Shown piece after piece: positions 1-8,406 of a DNA stretch of 22,734 nt; the first letter of the stretch is position 1; each line of letters starts with the position of its first letter. This DNA comes from Xanthomonas hortorum (GTDB taxonomy: Bacteria > Pseudomonadota > Gammaproteobacteria > Xanthomonadales > Xanthomonadaceae). The notes under the pieces were generated by a model. It did not search any database. It had not been told where the DNA came from and saw only the letters and a program-made list of their open reading frames with translations. A program made the position numbers and the translations under genes. The stretch lies in NCBI RefSeq assembly GCF_002940005.1, contig NZ_MDEF01000089.1, one strand, 5' to 3'.

Positions 1-141
1 CAACGACGCGACATTCCGCGCTCTCAGGCCGCGTTATTCAGACCTTCCTTAAGCCTGCGCTAACAAATGCGTGATTGTTTCATCGACCTTTGCTAGTCCT
101 AACTTGGGGCCGGCTTTTTTTCGCTTGGGGAAGAAATCATC

Positions 142-3100
142 GTGAGAGAGCTCCGCACCCTGCCGCGCACACGGCGCTTGACGTCTGCCTTGTTGTTCGC
201 ATTGTCGACGCCGCTGGCTGCGCAAACCGCGCCGGCGCCGCAGTCGGCCTCGACCGTCCCCGGCTCCAGCCAGGCCGACCCCGCCACGCTCGATACCGTG
301 CAGGTCAGCGGTATCCGCGGCAGCCTCACTTCGTCGATGAACGTCAAGCGCGATGCGCAAGGCATCGTCGACGGCATCGTGGCCGAGGACATCGGCAAGT
401 TCCCCGATACCAATCTGGCCGAGTCGCTGCAGCGCATCAGCGGCGTGTCGATCGACCGCTCGCTGGGCGAAGGCTCGCGCGTGACCGTGCGTGGCGTCGG
501 CCCGGACTTCAACCTGGTGCTGTTGAACGGCCGGCAGATGCCGGGCGCCAGCATCGAAGAATCCAATGCGTCCAACTCGCGCGCGTTCGACTTCGCCAAC
601 CTGGCGTCCGAGTCGATCTCCGGCATCGAGGTGTTCAAGACCAGCCGCGCCAGCACGCCCACCGGCGGCATCGGTGCCACCATCAACATCAAGACCGCCC
701 GGCCGCTGGACAACCCGGGCCTGCATGCCAATGTGGGTCTGAAGGGCGTGCACGATGCGTCCAACGAGAACCTGCCCGGGCGGTTGCAGGGCGATGCGCT
801 GACGCCGGAAATCTCCGGCATCTTCAGCAACACCTCGGCCGATGGACGCTTTGGCGTGTCGCTGAGCGGCAGCTACCAGGAGCGCGATTTCGGCTACAGC
901 CAGGTCGGCGTACCCAACGGCTGGCGTTCGTTCCGCGGCGATTCCACCGCCTACGGCACCATCCCGCAGCCAGGTGCGCCGGGCTCGGAGAACATCGTCA
1001 ACCGCCCCGGCCCGAACGACATCTACTCGGTGCCGCAGAACCTCAACTACCGCGTGGTCGGCGTCGAGCGCCAACGCACCAACGCACCAACGGGCAGCTG
1101 GTACTGCAGTACAAGCCGCTGGACAACATCACCACCACGCTGGATTACACGTACTCGGAAAACAAGATCCAGCAGCAGCGCAACGAGATGTCGGTGTGGT
1201 TCAACTACGGCCCCTCGGCCAGTGCCTGGACCAACGGTCCGGTGGCAGGTCCGATCACCTACTCGGAATTCGTCAACCCGGCCACCAGCGATCTGGCCAC
1301 CGCCGGCTCCAACGCGGCCACGCGCAACCAGAACAAGTCGCTGGGCTTCAACGTGGATTGGGCGGTGACCGATCAGTTCAAGCTCAACTTAGACATCCAC
1401 CGCTCCACCGCCGAAGCCGGTGCGGACAGCCCGTACGGCTCGAGCAATTCGCTGGGCGTCTCGGGCTTTTACCGCGGCACCTCGGTGGTGGATTTCAGCA
1501 AGGATTTCCCGGTGTTGCAGCAGCAGTTGGGCTTTGGCCTGAACGGGCTGGACCCCTCGCGCACGCTGGTCACCGGCTCGGCATTCCGCAACAGCTACAT
1601 GAAGTCGGAGATCGACCAGGCCCAGGTCAACGGCGACTTCACCTTCGAAAATTATTCGCAGTTGAAGTTCGGCATCGGCAGCACCGAGGTCAAGAACCGC
1701 TCGGCGTTTTCCAACGTGCAGCGCGATACCTGGGGCGGCAACGGCACAGCGGCCGATTATCCGGACGATCTGTGGATTCCGAGCTCGTTTGCGCAGTATT
1801 TCGATGCGATCGACGGCAGCGGCAATCCGGCGCAGTTCAACCAGCTGTTCCTGTTCGACTTCGAGCGCGCCCGTCAGGCCGCCGCGCAAGCTGCGGGCGA
1901 TGAAGCGCTGTACCGCATCTCGCCGGTGTTCACCACCGACCGCCGCGTCACCGAAAAATCCAAGAACGCCTACCTGCAGTGGAACAACAGCTGGGACGAG
2001 TTGCGCGTACCGATCAGCCTGGCCGTCGGTGTGCGTTACGAAGAAACCAAGGTGGACGCGCAGGCGCTGGTGCCGGTGGCGGTGGGCATCGACTGGGTCG
2101 CCAACAACGAGTTGCCGATCCGCCTGGCCGATTCTGCATTCGCCAGCGGCAGCGGCAAGTACGAATACTGGCTGCCCAGCCTGGACCTGAGCTTCAAGCT
2201 CACCGAGGATCTGGTGCTGCGCGGCAGCTACGGCGAAACCATCGGCCGCCCCGGTTGGGGCGACATCCAGGGCGGGCAGACGCTCAACCAGATCGCGCGC
2301 CTGGAAGGCGGCACCGGCCAGGAAGGCAACCCCGGCCTGAAGCCGCTGCTCTCGCACAACATCGATTTCTCGCTGGAGTGGTACTACAGCGATGCCAGCT
2401 ACGCCTCGGTGGGCTTCTTCCGCAAGAACATCGACAACTACATCGGGGTGACCACGCGCAACGACACCTCGCTGGGATTGAACACCCCGGTGGGCGGTGC
2501 GTACTGGAACGAAGCGCTGGGCAACGGCTGCGCCTCGGCCGACCTGACCTGTATCCGCAACTACATCTTCCGCAACCGCGGCGGCGCGCCCGGCGTGGTG
2601 CGCGGAGCCGACGATGCCAACGGTAATGCCACCGGCGTGATCAGCGGGCAGCCCGGCGACCCGGTGGCCAATTTCGCCATCACCGCGCCGGCCAACCAGC
2701 GCTCGGCCTCGCTGGATGGCTGGGAATTCAACCTGCAGCACATGTTCGGCGACAGCGGCTTCGGCGTGTCGGCCAACTACACCATGGTCGACTCCGGGCT
2801 GACCTACAACAACGCAGTGATCGGCGAGCAGTTCGCGCTGGAAGGCTTAAGCGATTCGGCCAACGTGGTCGGCTTCTACGACCGGGACAAGTGGCAGGTG
2901 CGTGCGGCCTATAACTGGCGCGACGAATTCCTGGCCGCACGCTTCGACGGCAGCGGCCAGCCCAACCCGGTCTATACCGAAGCCTACGGCCAGCTGGACC
3001 TGAGCGTCGGGTATCAATGGACCGAGAACCTGTCGCTGAGCCTGGAGGCGATCAACCTCACCGACGAGGTGCAGCGTCAGCACGGCCGTCACCCCAACCA

Positions 3101-3164
3101 GATCGTCTATGCCACCCAGACCGGGCCGCGTTACATGTTGGGCGTGCGCTACAAGTTCTGGTGA
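142..3164 (+). pseudogene. TonB-dependent outer-membrane receptor (Xanthomonas/Caulobacter type), frameshifted
   Basis: This is a beta-barrel outer-membrane receptor that would import a substrate using TonB energy; the substrate is unknown. Translation starts at GTG 142, after a stop at 100-102, with a GGGGAAG-like ribosome site just upstream. A signal peptide ends near PLAAQ. Then come a TonB box (TLDTVQVSG), the plug domain (VTVRGVGPDFNLVLLNGRQ) and a long barrel ending in YMLGVRYKFW. Reading begins in one frame and continues in another after about 1070. There an 8-bp tandem duplication (1071-1086) shifts the frame, and removing one copy gives VERQRTNGQLVLQYK and an uninterrupted product of about 1004 aa, normal for this family. 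As written, translation stops at 1368 after 408 aa, with about 95 nonsense residues and no barrel. It heads the SapC-cupin-halogenase cluster. It could be a true pseudogene, a reversible slippage variant or a sequencing error. The family call is firm. Confidence 0.9.
1071..1086 (+). repeat. 8-bp tandem duplication causing the receptor frameshift
   Basis: The unit CCAACGCA occurs twice in a row and is followed by a partial third copy, CCAACG. Because 8 is not a multiple of 3, the extra copy moves the reading frame from that of GTG 142 to that of the downstream barrel. With one copy the coding sequence is continuous. The lesion is seen directly; whether it exists in the living cell or arose in assembly cannot be told here. 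Confidence 0.85.
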
Positions 3165-3223
3165 GGCCGCGCTTTGGTCATGCAGTGATGCGCTTTTAAG
3201 CGCTCTCGGCAGCGAGTCTGCCG

Positions 3224-3275
3224 GAGCGTCTCGCACGACGCTCTCTTTGCGTTTCCCGGATGTGTTGCATCCGGG
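3224..3275 (+). terminator. two stem-loops between the receptor and sapC-like genes
   Basis: The first hairpin has arms GAGCGTC (3224-3230) and GACGCTC (3237-3243) with a 6-nt loop and is followed by a pyrimidine-rich tract. The second has arms CCCGGATG (3255-3262) and CATCCGGG (3268-3275) with a 5-nt loop. Neither has a clean T run, so they may be partial terminators or RNA-stabilising structures that lower expression of the downstream genes relative to the receptor. The 178-bp gap shows no other gene. Confidence 0.4.
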
Positions 3276-3342
3276 ACTTGCCACACCGAAGCAACTGTCC
3301 AAGCATGGGCCACGCGCCCCGCGTGATGTGTCACTTTCCCCC

Positions 3343-4044
3343 ATGACCAATGCCGTGTTGTTGAACAATCTCGATCACCGCGATCTGCGCGTGATCACCA
3401 CGCACGGCGCCGCCTTCGGCGATGACGTGATGTCGGCTGCGACGTTTCCGCAGGAATTTCGCCAGCTGCAGGCGCAGTACCCGATCGTGTTCCATCGCAG
3501 TGGCGAGCGCAGTTTTCAGCCACTGGCGTTGCTGGGCCTACGCCTGGGCGAAAACCTGTTTCTGGACGGTGCACGCTGGGATGCGCCGTACGTGCCGCTG
3601 GCGATCCAGCGCCAACCATTCCTGATCGGCGAGCAAGCGGACGGGCCGATGGTGCACGTGGATCTGGACAGCCCGCGCATCAGCCGCACCGACGGCGAAC
3701 TGCTGTTTCGCGAACACGGCGGCACCAGCGAGTTTCTCGACCGCATCAGCCAGGTGTTGCGCACCTTGCATGATGGCCTGGCGGCGAGCGAGGCATTCGT
3801 CGCACGCTTGCTCAGCTACGATCTGCTGGAACCGTTCGTGTTCGAGGCCACGCTGGAAAACGGCCTGGAATGTCGCCTGGCAGGGCTCTACGCGGTGCAC
3901 GAAGAACGCCTGCGCGCGCTCGACGATGCGGCATTGCTCGAGTTGCACCGGCACGGCGATCTGGAACCGCTGTACATGGCGGTGGCCTCGATCGCGCAGT
4001 TCCGCCATCTGCTCGACCGCATGCAGCGCCGCCATGCTGGCTGA
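3343..4044 (+). CDS. SapC family protein
   Basis: A 233-aa soluble protein of the SapC family (PF07277), named after a Campylobacter S-layer-associated protein; its biochemical function is unknown. The start at ATG 3343 gives the typical family N-terminus, MTNAVLLNNLDHRDLRVITT, followed by the conserved stretch around FPQEFRQLQAQYPIVF and by LGENLFLD and YVPLAIQRQPFLIG. The frame is open further upstream, but that part overlaps the receptor end and resembles nothing. No signal peptide is visible, so a cytoplasmic location is expected. The stop overlaps the start of the next gene by 11 bp, implying translational coupling. SapC genes of this type regularly sit beside TonB receptors, cupin proteins and tryptophan halogenases in Xanthomonas and Caulobacter relatives, so a role tied to that locus is likely. 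The ribosome site is weak. Confidence 0.88.
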   Translation: MTNAVLLNNLDHRDLRVITTHGAAFGDDVMSAATFPQEFRQLQAQYPIVFHRSGERSFQPLALLGLRLGENLFLDGARWDAPYVPLAIQRQPFLIGEQADGPMVHVDLDSPRISRTDGELLFREHGGTSEFLDRISQVLRTLHDGLAASEAFVARLLSYDLLEPFVFEATLENGLECRLAGLYAVHEERLRALDDAALLELHRHGDLEPLYMAVASIAQFRHLLDRMQRRHAG

Positions 4045-5047
4045 GCCGCGCGCCATCGAAGAATTGCACGGACTGGACCCGCAACAGCTGGACCCAGCCG
4101 TGCTGCGCTCGACAACGCCGTTGGTATTGCGCGGGCTGGTCCGAGATTGGCCACTGGCGCAGGCCGGCGCCACCTCTGCGCAGGCTGCGGCTGCGTATCT
4201 GCGCGGTTTCGATCGCGGCGAAGCGGTGGTGGCGCAGGTCGGTCCGCCGGAGATCGGTGGGCGCTTCTTCTACAACGCGGACATGAGCGGCTTCAACTTC
4301 CGCCCCGAACGCGTGCCGCTGGCCGTGGTGCTGGACACCTTGCTGCGCGATCTGCATAACCCGCAGCCACCGGCGATCTATGTCGGCTCCACCACGCTGG
4401 ACACCTACCTGCCCGGCCTGCGCGCGCACAACCCGATCGCCCTGCCGCAGAGCGAACCACTGGCCAGCATCTGGATCGGCAACCGCACCCGCATCGCCGC
4501 CCATCAGGATCTGCCCGACAACCTGGCCTGCGTGGTCGCCGGGCGCCGCCGCTTCACCCTGTTTCCGCCCACGCAATTGGCCAATCTCTACATCGGCCCA
4601 CTCGACCTCACCCCGGCCGGGCAGCCGGTCAGCCTGGTGGATATCGCCGCGCCGGATCTGCAGCGTTTTCCACGCTATGCGCAGGCGCTGGAACACGCAT
4701 TGGTGGCCGAGTTGGGACCGGGCGATGCGTTGTTCATTCCCAGCATGTGGTGGCATCACATCGAAGCGCTGCAGTCCTTCAACGTGCTGGTGAATTTCTG
4801 GTGGCGGCAGAGCCCGGCCTATATGGATTCGCCGATGAACGCGCTGATGCTGGCGCTGCTCACCATCCGCGACCTGCCAGCCGAGCAACGCGCGATCTGG
4901 CAGGACGTGTTCGAGCATTACGTGTTCGACGCCGATGCGCACACCGCCGCACATATGCCCGAGGCGGCGCGCGGCGTGCTGGCGCCGATGGACGAGACCC
5001 GTGCCCGCAGCTTGCGCGCGCGATTGCTGCAACGTCTGAATCGCTGA
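4034..5047 (+). CDS. cupin-like (JmjC/cupin_8) putative Fe(II)/2-oxoglutarate oxygenase
   Basis: A 337-aa protein of the cupin_8/JmjC-like family (PF13621), which includes Fe(II)- and 2-oxoglutarate-dependent hydroxylases such as FIH-like enzymes. The expected iron ligands are present: HxD as H157-Q-D159 (AAHQDLPDN), and a distal histidine in MWWHHIEAL (H241 or H242). The downstream GRRRFTLFPP stretch is typical for the family. The start at ATG 4034 lies inside the last codons of the SapC gene (11-bp overlap); the open frame further upstream is a shadow of SapC. It is followed 12 bp later by the halogenase gene, so the three are probably one operon. The substrate is not identifiable. Hydroxylation of the same molecule that the neighbouring halogenase modifies is possible, but that is inference from context only. 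Confidence 0.85.
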   Translation: MLAEPRAIEELHGLDPQQLDPAVLRSTTPLVLRGLVRDWPLAQAGATSAQAAAAYLRGFDRGEAVVAQVGPPEIGGRFFYNADMSGFNFRPERVPLAVVLDTLLRDLHNPQPPAIYVGSTTLDTYLPGLRAHNPIALPQSEPLASIWIGNRTRIAAHQDLPDNLACVVAGRRRFTLFPPTQLANLYIGPLDLTPAGQPVSLVDIAAPDLQRFPRYAQALEHALVAELGPGDALFIPSMWWHHIEALQSFNVLVNFWWRQSPAYMDSPMNALMLALLTIRDLPAEQRAIWQDVFEHYVFDADAHTAAHMPEAARGVLAPMDETRARSLRARLLQRLNR

Positions 5048-5059
5048 GGATCACTCACC

Positions 5060-6625
5060 ATGCCCGACACCACACCTTCCGATCCGCAACAGCGCCCGGT
5101 GCGCCGCGTCGTCATCGCCGGTGGCGGCACCGCCGGCTGGATGGCCGCTGCGGCCTTGTCGAAAGTGCTGGGCCGGCAACTGCAGATCACCGTGGTGGAA
5201 TCGGACGAGATCGGCACGGTGGGCGTGGGCGAAGCCACCATCCCCAGCCTGGTCACCTTCCACCGCCTGCTGGAGATCGACGAGGCCGCGTTCATGGCCG
5301 CCACGCAAGCCACCATCAAGCTCGGCATCGGCTTCGAGCATTGGCGCGATGTCGACCGGCACTACATCCACTCGTTCGGCCATACCGGCACCGATCACTG
5401 GAGCGCGGGCTTCCAGCATTTCTGGTTGAAAGGCCGGCAGCGCGGCGTGGCGCGCGACTTCGGCGACTACTGTCTTGAGCTGCGCGCCGCGCAGGAAGGC
5501 CGCTTTGCGCATCTGCCCAACGGCGGCATGAATTACGCCTATCACCTGGATGCCGGTCTGTATGCGCGCTTCCTGCGCCGCTTCAGCGAAGGCTTCGGCG
5601 TGCAGCGCATCGAAGGCCGCATCGGCAACGTGGAGACCGACGTGCATAGCGGCTACCTCACCGCGCTAACGCTGGAAAACGGCACGCGGGTGGAAGGCGA
5701 TCTGTTTCTGGATTGCACCGGCTTTGCCGGCCTGCTGATTGGCAAGACGCTGGGCGTGGGCGCCGACGATTGGTCGCACTGGTTGTTCGCCGACAGCGCG
5801 CTGGCGGTGCAGACCGAATCGGTTGGTGCACCGGTCCCCTACACCCGCTCGCGCGCCGATCAGGCCGGCTGGATGTGGCGCATTCCGCTGCAGCACCGGG
5901 TGGGCAACGGCATCGTGTATTCCAGCCGCTACATGGACCAGGACAACGCTGCGCAGGTTTTGCAGCGCAATCTCACTGGCCGCGCGCTGACGCAGCCACG
6001 CGCGTTGCGTTTCACACCGAACCAGCGGCATCGGGTGTGGGAAAAGAACTGCGTGGCGCTGGGCCTGGCCAGCGGGTTTCTGGAGCCGTTGGAATCGACC
6101 AACATCCATCTGATCCAGCGCGGCATCATCCGTTTGATGCAGACCTTTCCGCAGGTCATCAACGATAGCGATATCGCCGAATACAACCGCCAAGCGGCTG
6201 AAGAGATCACCCATATCCGCGATTTCGTGATCCTGCACTACCACGTCACCGAGCGTCGCGACACGCCGTTCTGGCGCGATTGCGCGGCGATGGAGATCCC
6301 CGACACGCTGCGGCATCGGGTGGAGCTGTTCCGCCAGAGCGGGCGGGTGTTCCATCAGGCCAACGAACTGTTTGCCGAGAACTCGTGGGTGCAGATGATG
6401 CTGGGCCAAGGCATCACGCCCAAGCAGCACCACCCGGTGGCCGACCTGATGGGCGATGCCGAACTCAATCATTTTCTCGAGAACATCCGCACGCGGGTCG
6501 ATGCGGCATTGGTGCGGCTGCCCGCGCATGCGGACTTTCTGCGGCGCTACTGCCCCGCTCCGCCGCTGCCCGAGCCGGCTACGCGGCTGCCTGCCACTCC
6601 GGTACTCGCCACCCCGGCGGCATGA
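5060..6625 (+). CDS. flavin-dependent tryptophan halogenase family protein
   Basis: A 521-aa member of the flavin-dependent halogenase family (PF04820, related to PrnA/RebH), which uses FADH2, O2 and halide to halogenate aromatic rings. An FAD-binding GxGxxG lies at 21-26 (GGGTAG), followed by the GVGEATIP stretch. The catalytic lysine is K87 (ATIKLGIGF), the halogenase signature WxWxIP is W271-P276 (WMWRIP), and the Glu-Ser pair is at 345-346 in LEPLESTNIHL. All key residues are intact, so activity is expected. The start ATG 5060 has a GAGGA ribosome site 12 bp after the cupin gene. Halogenases beside TonB receptors in Xanthomonas form their own clade; some have been reported to prefer bromide and indole-like substrates in vitro, while natural substrates are unknown. 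No flavin reductase gene is adjacent, so a housekeeping one may serve it. Confidence 0.92.
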   Translation: MPDTTPSDPQQRPVRRVVIAGGGTAGWMAAAALSKVLGRQLQITVVESDEIGTVGVGEATIPSLVTFHRLLEIDEAAFMAATQATIKLGIGFEHWRDVDRHYIHSFGHTGTDHWSAGFQHFWLKGRQRGVARDFGDYCLELRAAQEGRFAHLPNGGMNYAYHLDAGLYARFLRRFSEGFGVQRIEGRIGNVETDVHSGYLTALTLENGTRVEGDLFLDCTGFAGLLIGKTLGVGADDWSHWLFADSALAVQTESVGAPVPYTRSRADQAGWMWRIPLQHRVGNGIVYSSRYMDQDNAAQVLQRNLTGRALTQPRALRFTPNQRHRVWEKNCVALGLASGFLEPLESTNIHLIQRGIIRLMQTFPQVINDSDIAEYNRQAAEEITHIRDFVILHYHVTERRDTPFWRDCAAMEIPDTLRHRVELFRQSGRVFHQANELFAENSWVQMMLGQGITPKQHHPVADLMGDAELNHFLENIRTRVDAALVRLPAHADFLRRYCPAPPLPEPATRLPATPVLATPAA

Positions 6626-6765
6626 CATTGCGCCCGACCTCGGCGCACCCCTTGGCTTAGACCGCCCCAGCAATGCTAGATTGCCGCTTTGCCGTCCATT
6701 GCGGGAACAGTGGCCGGCGCTCGCCGCAGCAACGTTATCTATCGCACTCGGGGTAAGGGGGACGC

Positions 6766-7791
6766 ATGTTGGATCTGACACAGGGCCGTATGGCACGCCG
6801 GATCGCGCCAGTCATTTTGCTGGTTGGCCTGGCCGCTTGCTCCAGGCAGGAAGACAAGGCCGCCACCACCGCGCCGGCCACCGGCGCCACGCCTGCGGCA
6901 CCGGCCGCCGCGCCCACGCCAGCCACGGCGGTATCGCCGCAGGTACAGTCGATGGCCGCCGACCAGCTGCGCGCATCGGCCACCAAGGCGCTGCAGGACA
7001 ACCGCATGTACGCCCCGGCCGGCGACAACGCGGTGGAGTACTACCTGGCACTGCGCGAGAAGCAGCCGCAGGACGCCACCGTCAACAGCGCGCTGACCGA
7101 TCTGATGCCGTACACGCTGATCGCCGCCGAACAGGGCATCAGCCGCGAAGAATTCCCCGAAGCGCAGCGCCTGATCGCACTGATCGAAAAGGTCGACCCC
7201 AAGGCACCGGCACTGCCGCGCCTGAAGACCGGTCTGGAAGCGGGCATGAAGACCGCCGCCAGCCGCTCCGAGCAGGATGCCGAGCAGGCCAAGAAGCTGG
7301 TCGAAGACAAGGCCAAGCAGGCCGCTGAACAGAAGCGCCTGGCCGAGCAGCAGACCCGTGAGGCGGCCGCTGCGCAGCAGATCGCCGCGCAACAGGAAGC
7401 CGCGCGTCAGCAGACCGCCGAAGCCGAGCGCGTGGCCGCGGCGCGCCGTCAGGCCGAGACGCCGGCCCCGGCCCCGGCTCCGGCCGCCACGCGCCCGGCA
7501 CCGGCTGCTGCGCCCGCCGCCGCTGCACCGAGCGCGCAGTCGCTGCGCCCGATCAGCACCCCGGCACCGCGCTATCCACCTGAAGCGCTGCGCGCCAGCA
7601 CCTCCGGCGAAGTGCTGGTGGAACTGACCGTCGGCACCGACGGCTCGATCACCGCCTCGCGCGTGCTGCGCGCCAATCCGCCGCGCGTGTTCGACCGCGA
7701 AGCCCTCAACGCGGTCAAGCGCTGGCGCTTCGAACCGGTGGCCGCACCGGTGACGACGCGGCGCACGTTGTCGTTCAATCCAGGTGGTTGA
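6766..7791 (+). CDS. lipoprotein with C-terminal TonB domain
   Basis: A 341-aa protein whose last ~75 residues match the TonB C-terminal domain (PF03544): PAPRYPPEALRAST, then GEVLVELTVGTDGSI and ALNAVKRWRFEPV. This domain pulls on TonB boxes of outer-membrane receptors. The N-terminus is not the usual uncleaved TonB anchor but looks like a lipoprotein signal, with VILLVGLAAC giving a LAAC lipobox and C25 as lipidation site. Next come an Ala/Pro linker, a helical segment (about 60-160), an Ala/Gln/Glu-rich likely coiled coil (about 165-225) and a Pro/Ala linker. The start ATG 6766 has a strong AAGGGGGA site; M9 (6790) is an alternative. It follows the halogenase by 140 bp, so it may have its own promoter. 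It could energise the upstream receptor or act structurally. No exbB/exbD is nearby. Confidence 0.85.
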   Translation: MLDLTQGRMARRIAPVILLVGLAACSRQEDKAATTAPATGATPAAPAAAPTPATAVSPQVQSMAADQLRASATKALQDNRMYAPAGDNAVEYYLALREKQPQDATVNSALTDLMPYTLIAAEQGISREEFPEAQRLIALIEKVDPKAPALPRLKTGLEAGMKTAASRSEQDAEQAKKLVEDKAKQAAEQKRLAEQQTREAAAAQQIAAQQEAARQQTAEAERVAAARRQAETPAPAPAPAATRPAPAAAPAAAAPSAQSLRPISTPAPRYPPEALRASTSGEVLVELTVGTDGSITASRVLRANPPRVFDREALNAVKRWRFEPVAAPVTTRRTLSFNPGG

Positions 7792-7850
7792 GTGGGGCGT
7801 TGGGCGATCGAGTAGTTCTGCATGCGGCTGAGTGAGTCCGTTGGTTGCTT

Positions 7851-7975
7851 GATTGCTTGGTCGTTGATTGCTTGGTCGTTGATTGGTTGATTGCTTGGTC
7901 GTTGATTGGTTGATTGGTTGATTGGTTGATTGGTTGATTGGTTGATTGGTTGATTGGTTGATTGGTTGATTGGTT
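7851..7975 (+). repeat. 8-bp-unit tandem array (GATTGGTT)n with degenerate left edge
   Basis: Nine perfect back-to-back copies of GATTGGTT run from 7904 to 7975. To the left, a 15-bp variant, GATTGCTTGGTCGTT, occurs at 7851, 7866 and 7889, with one 8-bp unit (7881-7888) between the last two. The strand is G/T-rich, giving strong strand asymmetry. Arrays of this kind mutate by slipped-strand pairing and are used as variable-number markers in Xanthomonas typing. Confidence 0.92.
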
Positions 7976-7978
7976 GTT

Positions 7979-8083
7979 GGCTCATGGCTCATGGCTCATG
8001 GCTCATGGCTCATGGCTCATGGCTCATGGCTCATGGCTCATGGCTCATGACCCATGGCCCATGGCCCATGGCCCATGGCCCAT
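7979..8083 (+). repeat. 7-bp-unit tandem array (GGCTCAT / GGCCCAT)
   Basis: Fifteen heptamers follow the 8-bp array almost directly: ten GGCTCAT (7979-8048), one GACCCAT (8049-8055) and four GGCCCAT (8056-8083). The variant units are grouped at the right end, as expected when a point change spreads by local duplication. GGCCCAT contains the palindrome GGCC and creates ATGGGCCAT-like symmetry in tandem. Confidence 0.92.
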
Positions 8084-8134
8084 GGCTGCCGATGATCGAT
8101 GCACTGCACTCCCGGCGAATGTCGGGCACCAAAC

Positions 8135-8162
8135 AAAAAGCCCGCAGCGATGCGGGCTTTTT
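8135..8162. terminator. bidirectional rho-independent terminator
   Basis: A perfect 12-bp stem (AAAAAGCCCGCA with TGCGGGCTTTTT) encloses a 4-nt GCGA loop. It has a GC-rich core and a T run on the 3' side in both directions, so it can end transcripts of the TonB-like gene (+) and the ABC exporter operon (-). It lies about 340 bp after the TonB-like stop, which would place both tandem arrays inside the 3' untranslated RNA of that gene. Confidence 0.88.
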
Positions 8163-8180
8163 GTTTCCTGGTGATCCGTG

Positions 8181-8264
8181 CCCTCATCCGCCCTTCGGGC
8201 ACCTTCTCCCGAGGGGAGAAGGATTAATGCCCCTCTCCCGTCGGGAGAGGGGTTGGGGTGAGGG
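8181..8264. repeat. dispersed palindromic repeat with CCCTCA...TGAGGG ends
   Basis: The element starts CCCTCATCC and ends GGGGTGAGGG. Inside are three nested hairpins: GCCCTTCGGGC, CTTCTCCCGAGGGGAGAAGG and CCCCTCTCCCGTCGGGAGAGGGG (written here with their loops). This matches the short GC-rich palindromic repeats scattered between genes in Xanthomonas genomes. It can fold on either strand and probably protects 3' ends or attenuates read-through. Confidence 0.75.
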
Positions 8265-8362
8265 TACGGCGGCGAAGTGGACATCACGAACTTGATAGAC
8301 AACAGCCACATTGCACACAAATATCAACAATCGTAGCTGCGCATTCGCACCAGCAATCCGTA

Positions 8363-8406
8363 CCCTCATCCGGCGCTACGCGCCACCTTCTCCCGGTGGG
8401 AGAAGG
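8363..8406. repeat. half copy of the same palindromic repeat
   Basis: It begins with the same CCCTCATCC, then has the hairpins GGCGCTACGCGCC and CTTCTCCCGGTGGGAGAAGG, and lacks the right-hand TGAGGG half. It ends 4 bp before the last codon of the permease gene, so on the - strand it forms the immediate 3' end of the exporter transcript. Confidence 0.7.

Noticed and set aside
75..103. A sigma70 promoter for the first receptor (TTGTTT with TCCTAA or CCTAAC).
   Set aside because: Both boxes are poor matches and the region is short, so no call is justified.
101..125. A rho-independent terminator at GGGGCCGGC followed by a T run, just before the first receptor.
   Set aside because: The GC part cannot form a useful stem, so the T run is probably part of the leader.
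1389..2741. A 450-aa - strand open frame inside the first TonB receptor.
   Set aside because: It is an antisense shadow caused by high third-position GC. The + strand reading gives a clear receptor barrel.
6739..7992. A 417-aa open frame on the - strand opposite the TonB-like gene, beginning with repeated NQPINQST-like peptides.
   Set aside because: It is a shadow of a real + strand gene joined to the 8-bp array, whose units translate into monotonous peptide in any frame. It has no ribosome site or family features.
7851..8083. Possible CRISPR array.
   Set aside because: Units are 7-8 bp and directly adjacent with no unique spacers, so these are simple tandem repeats.
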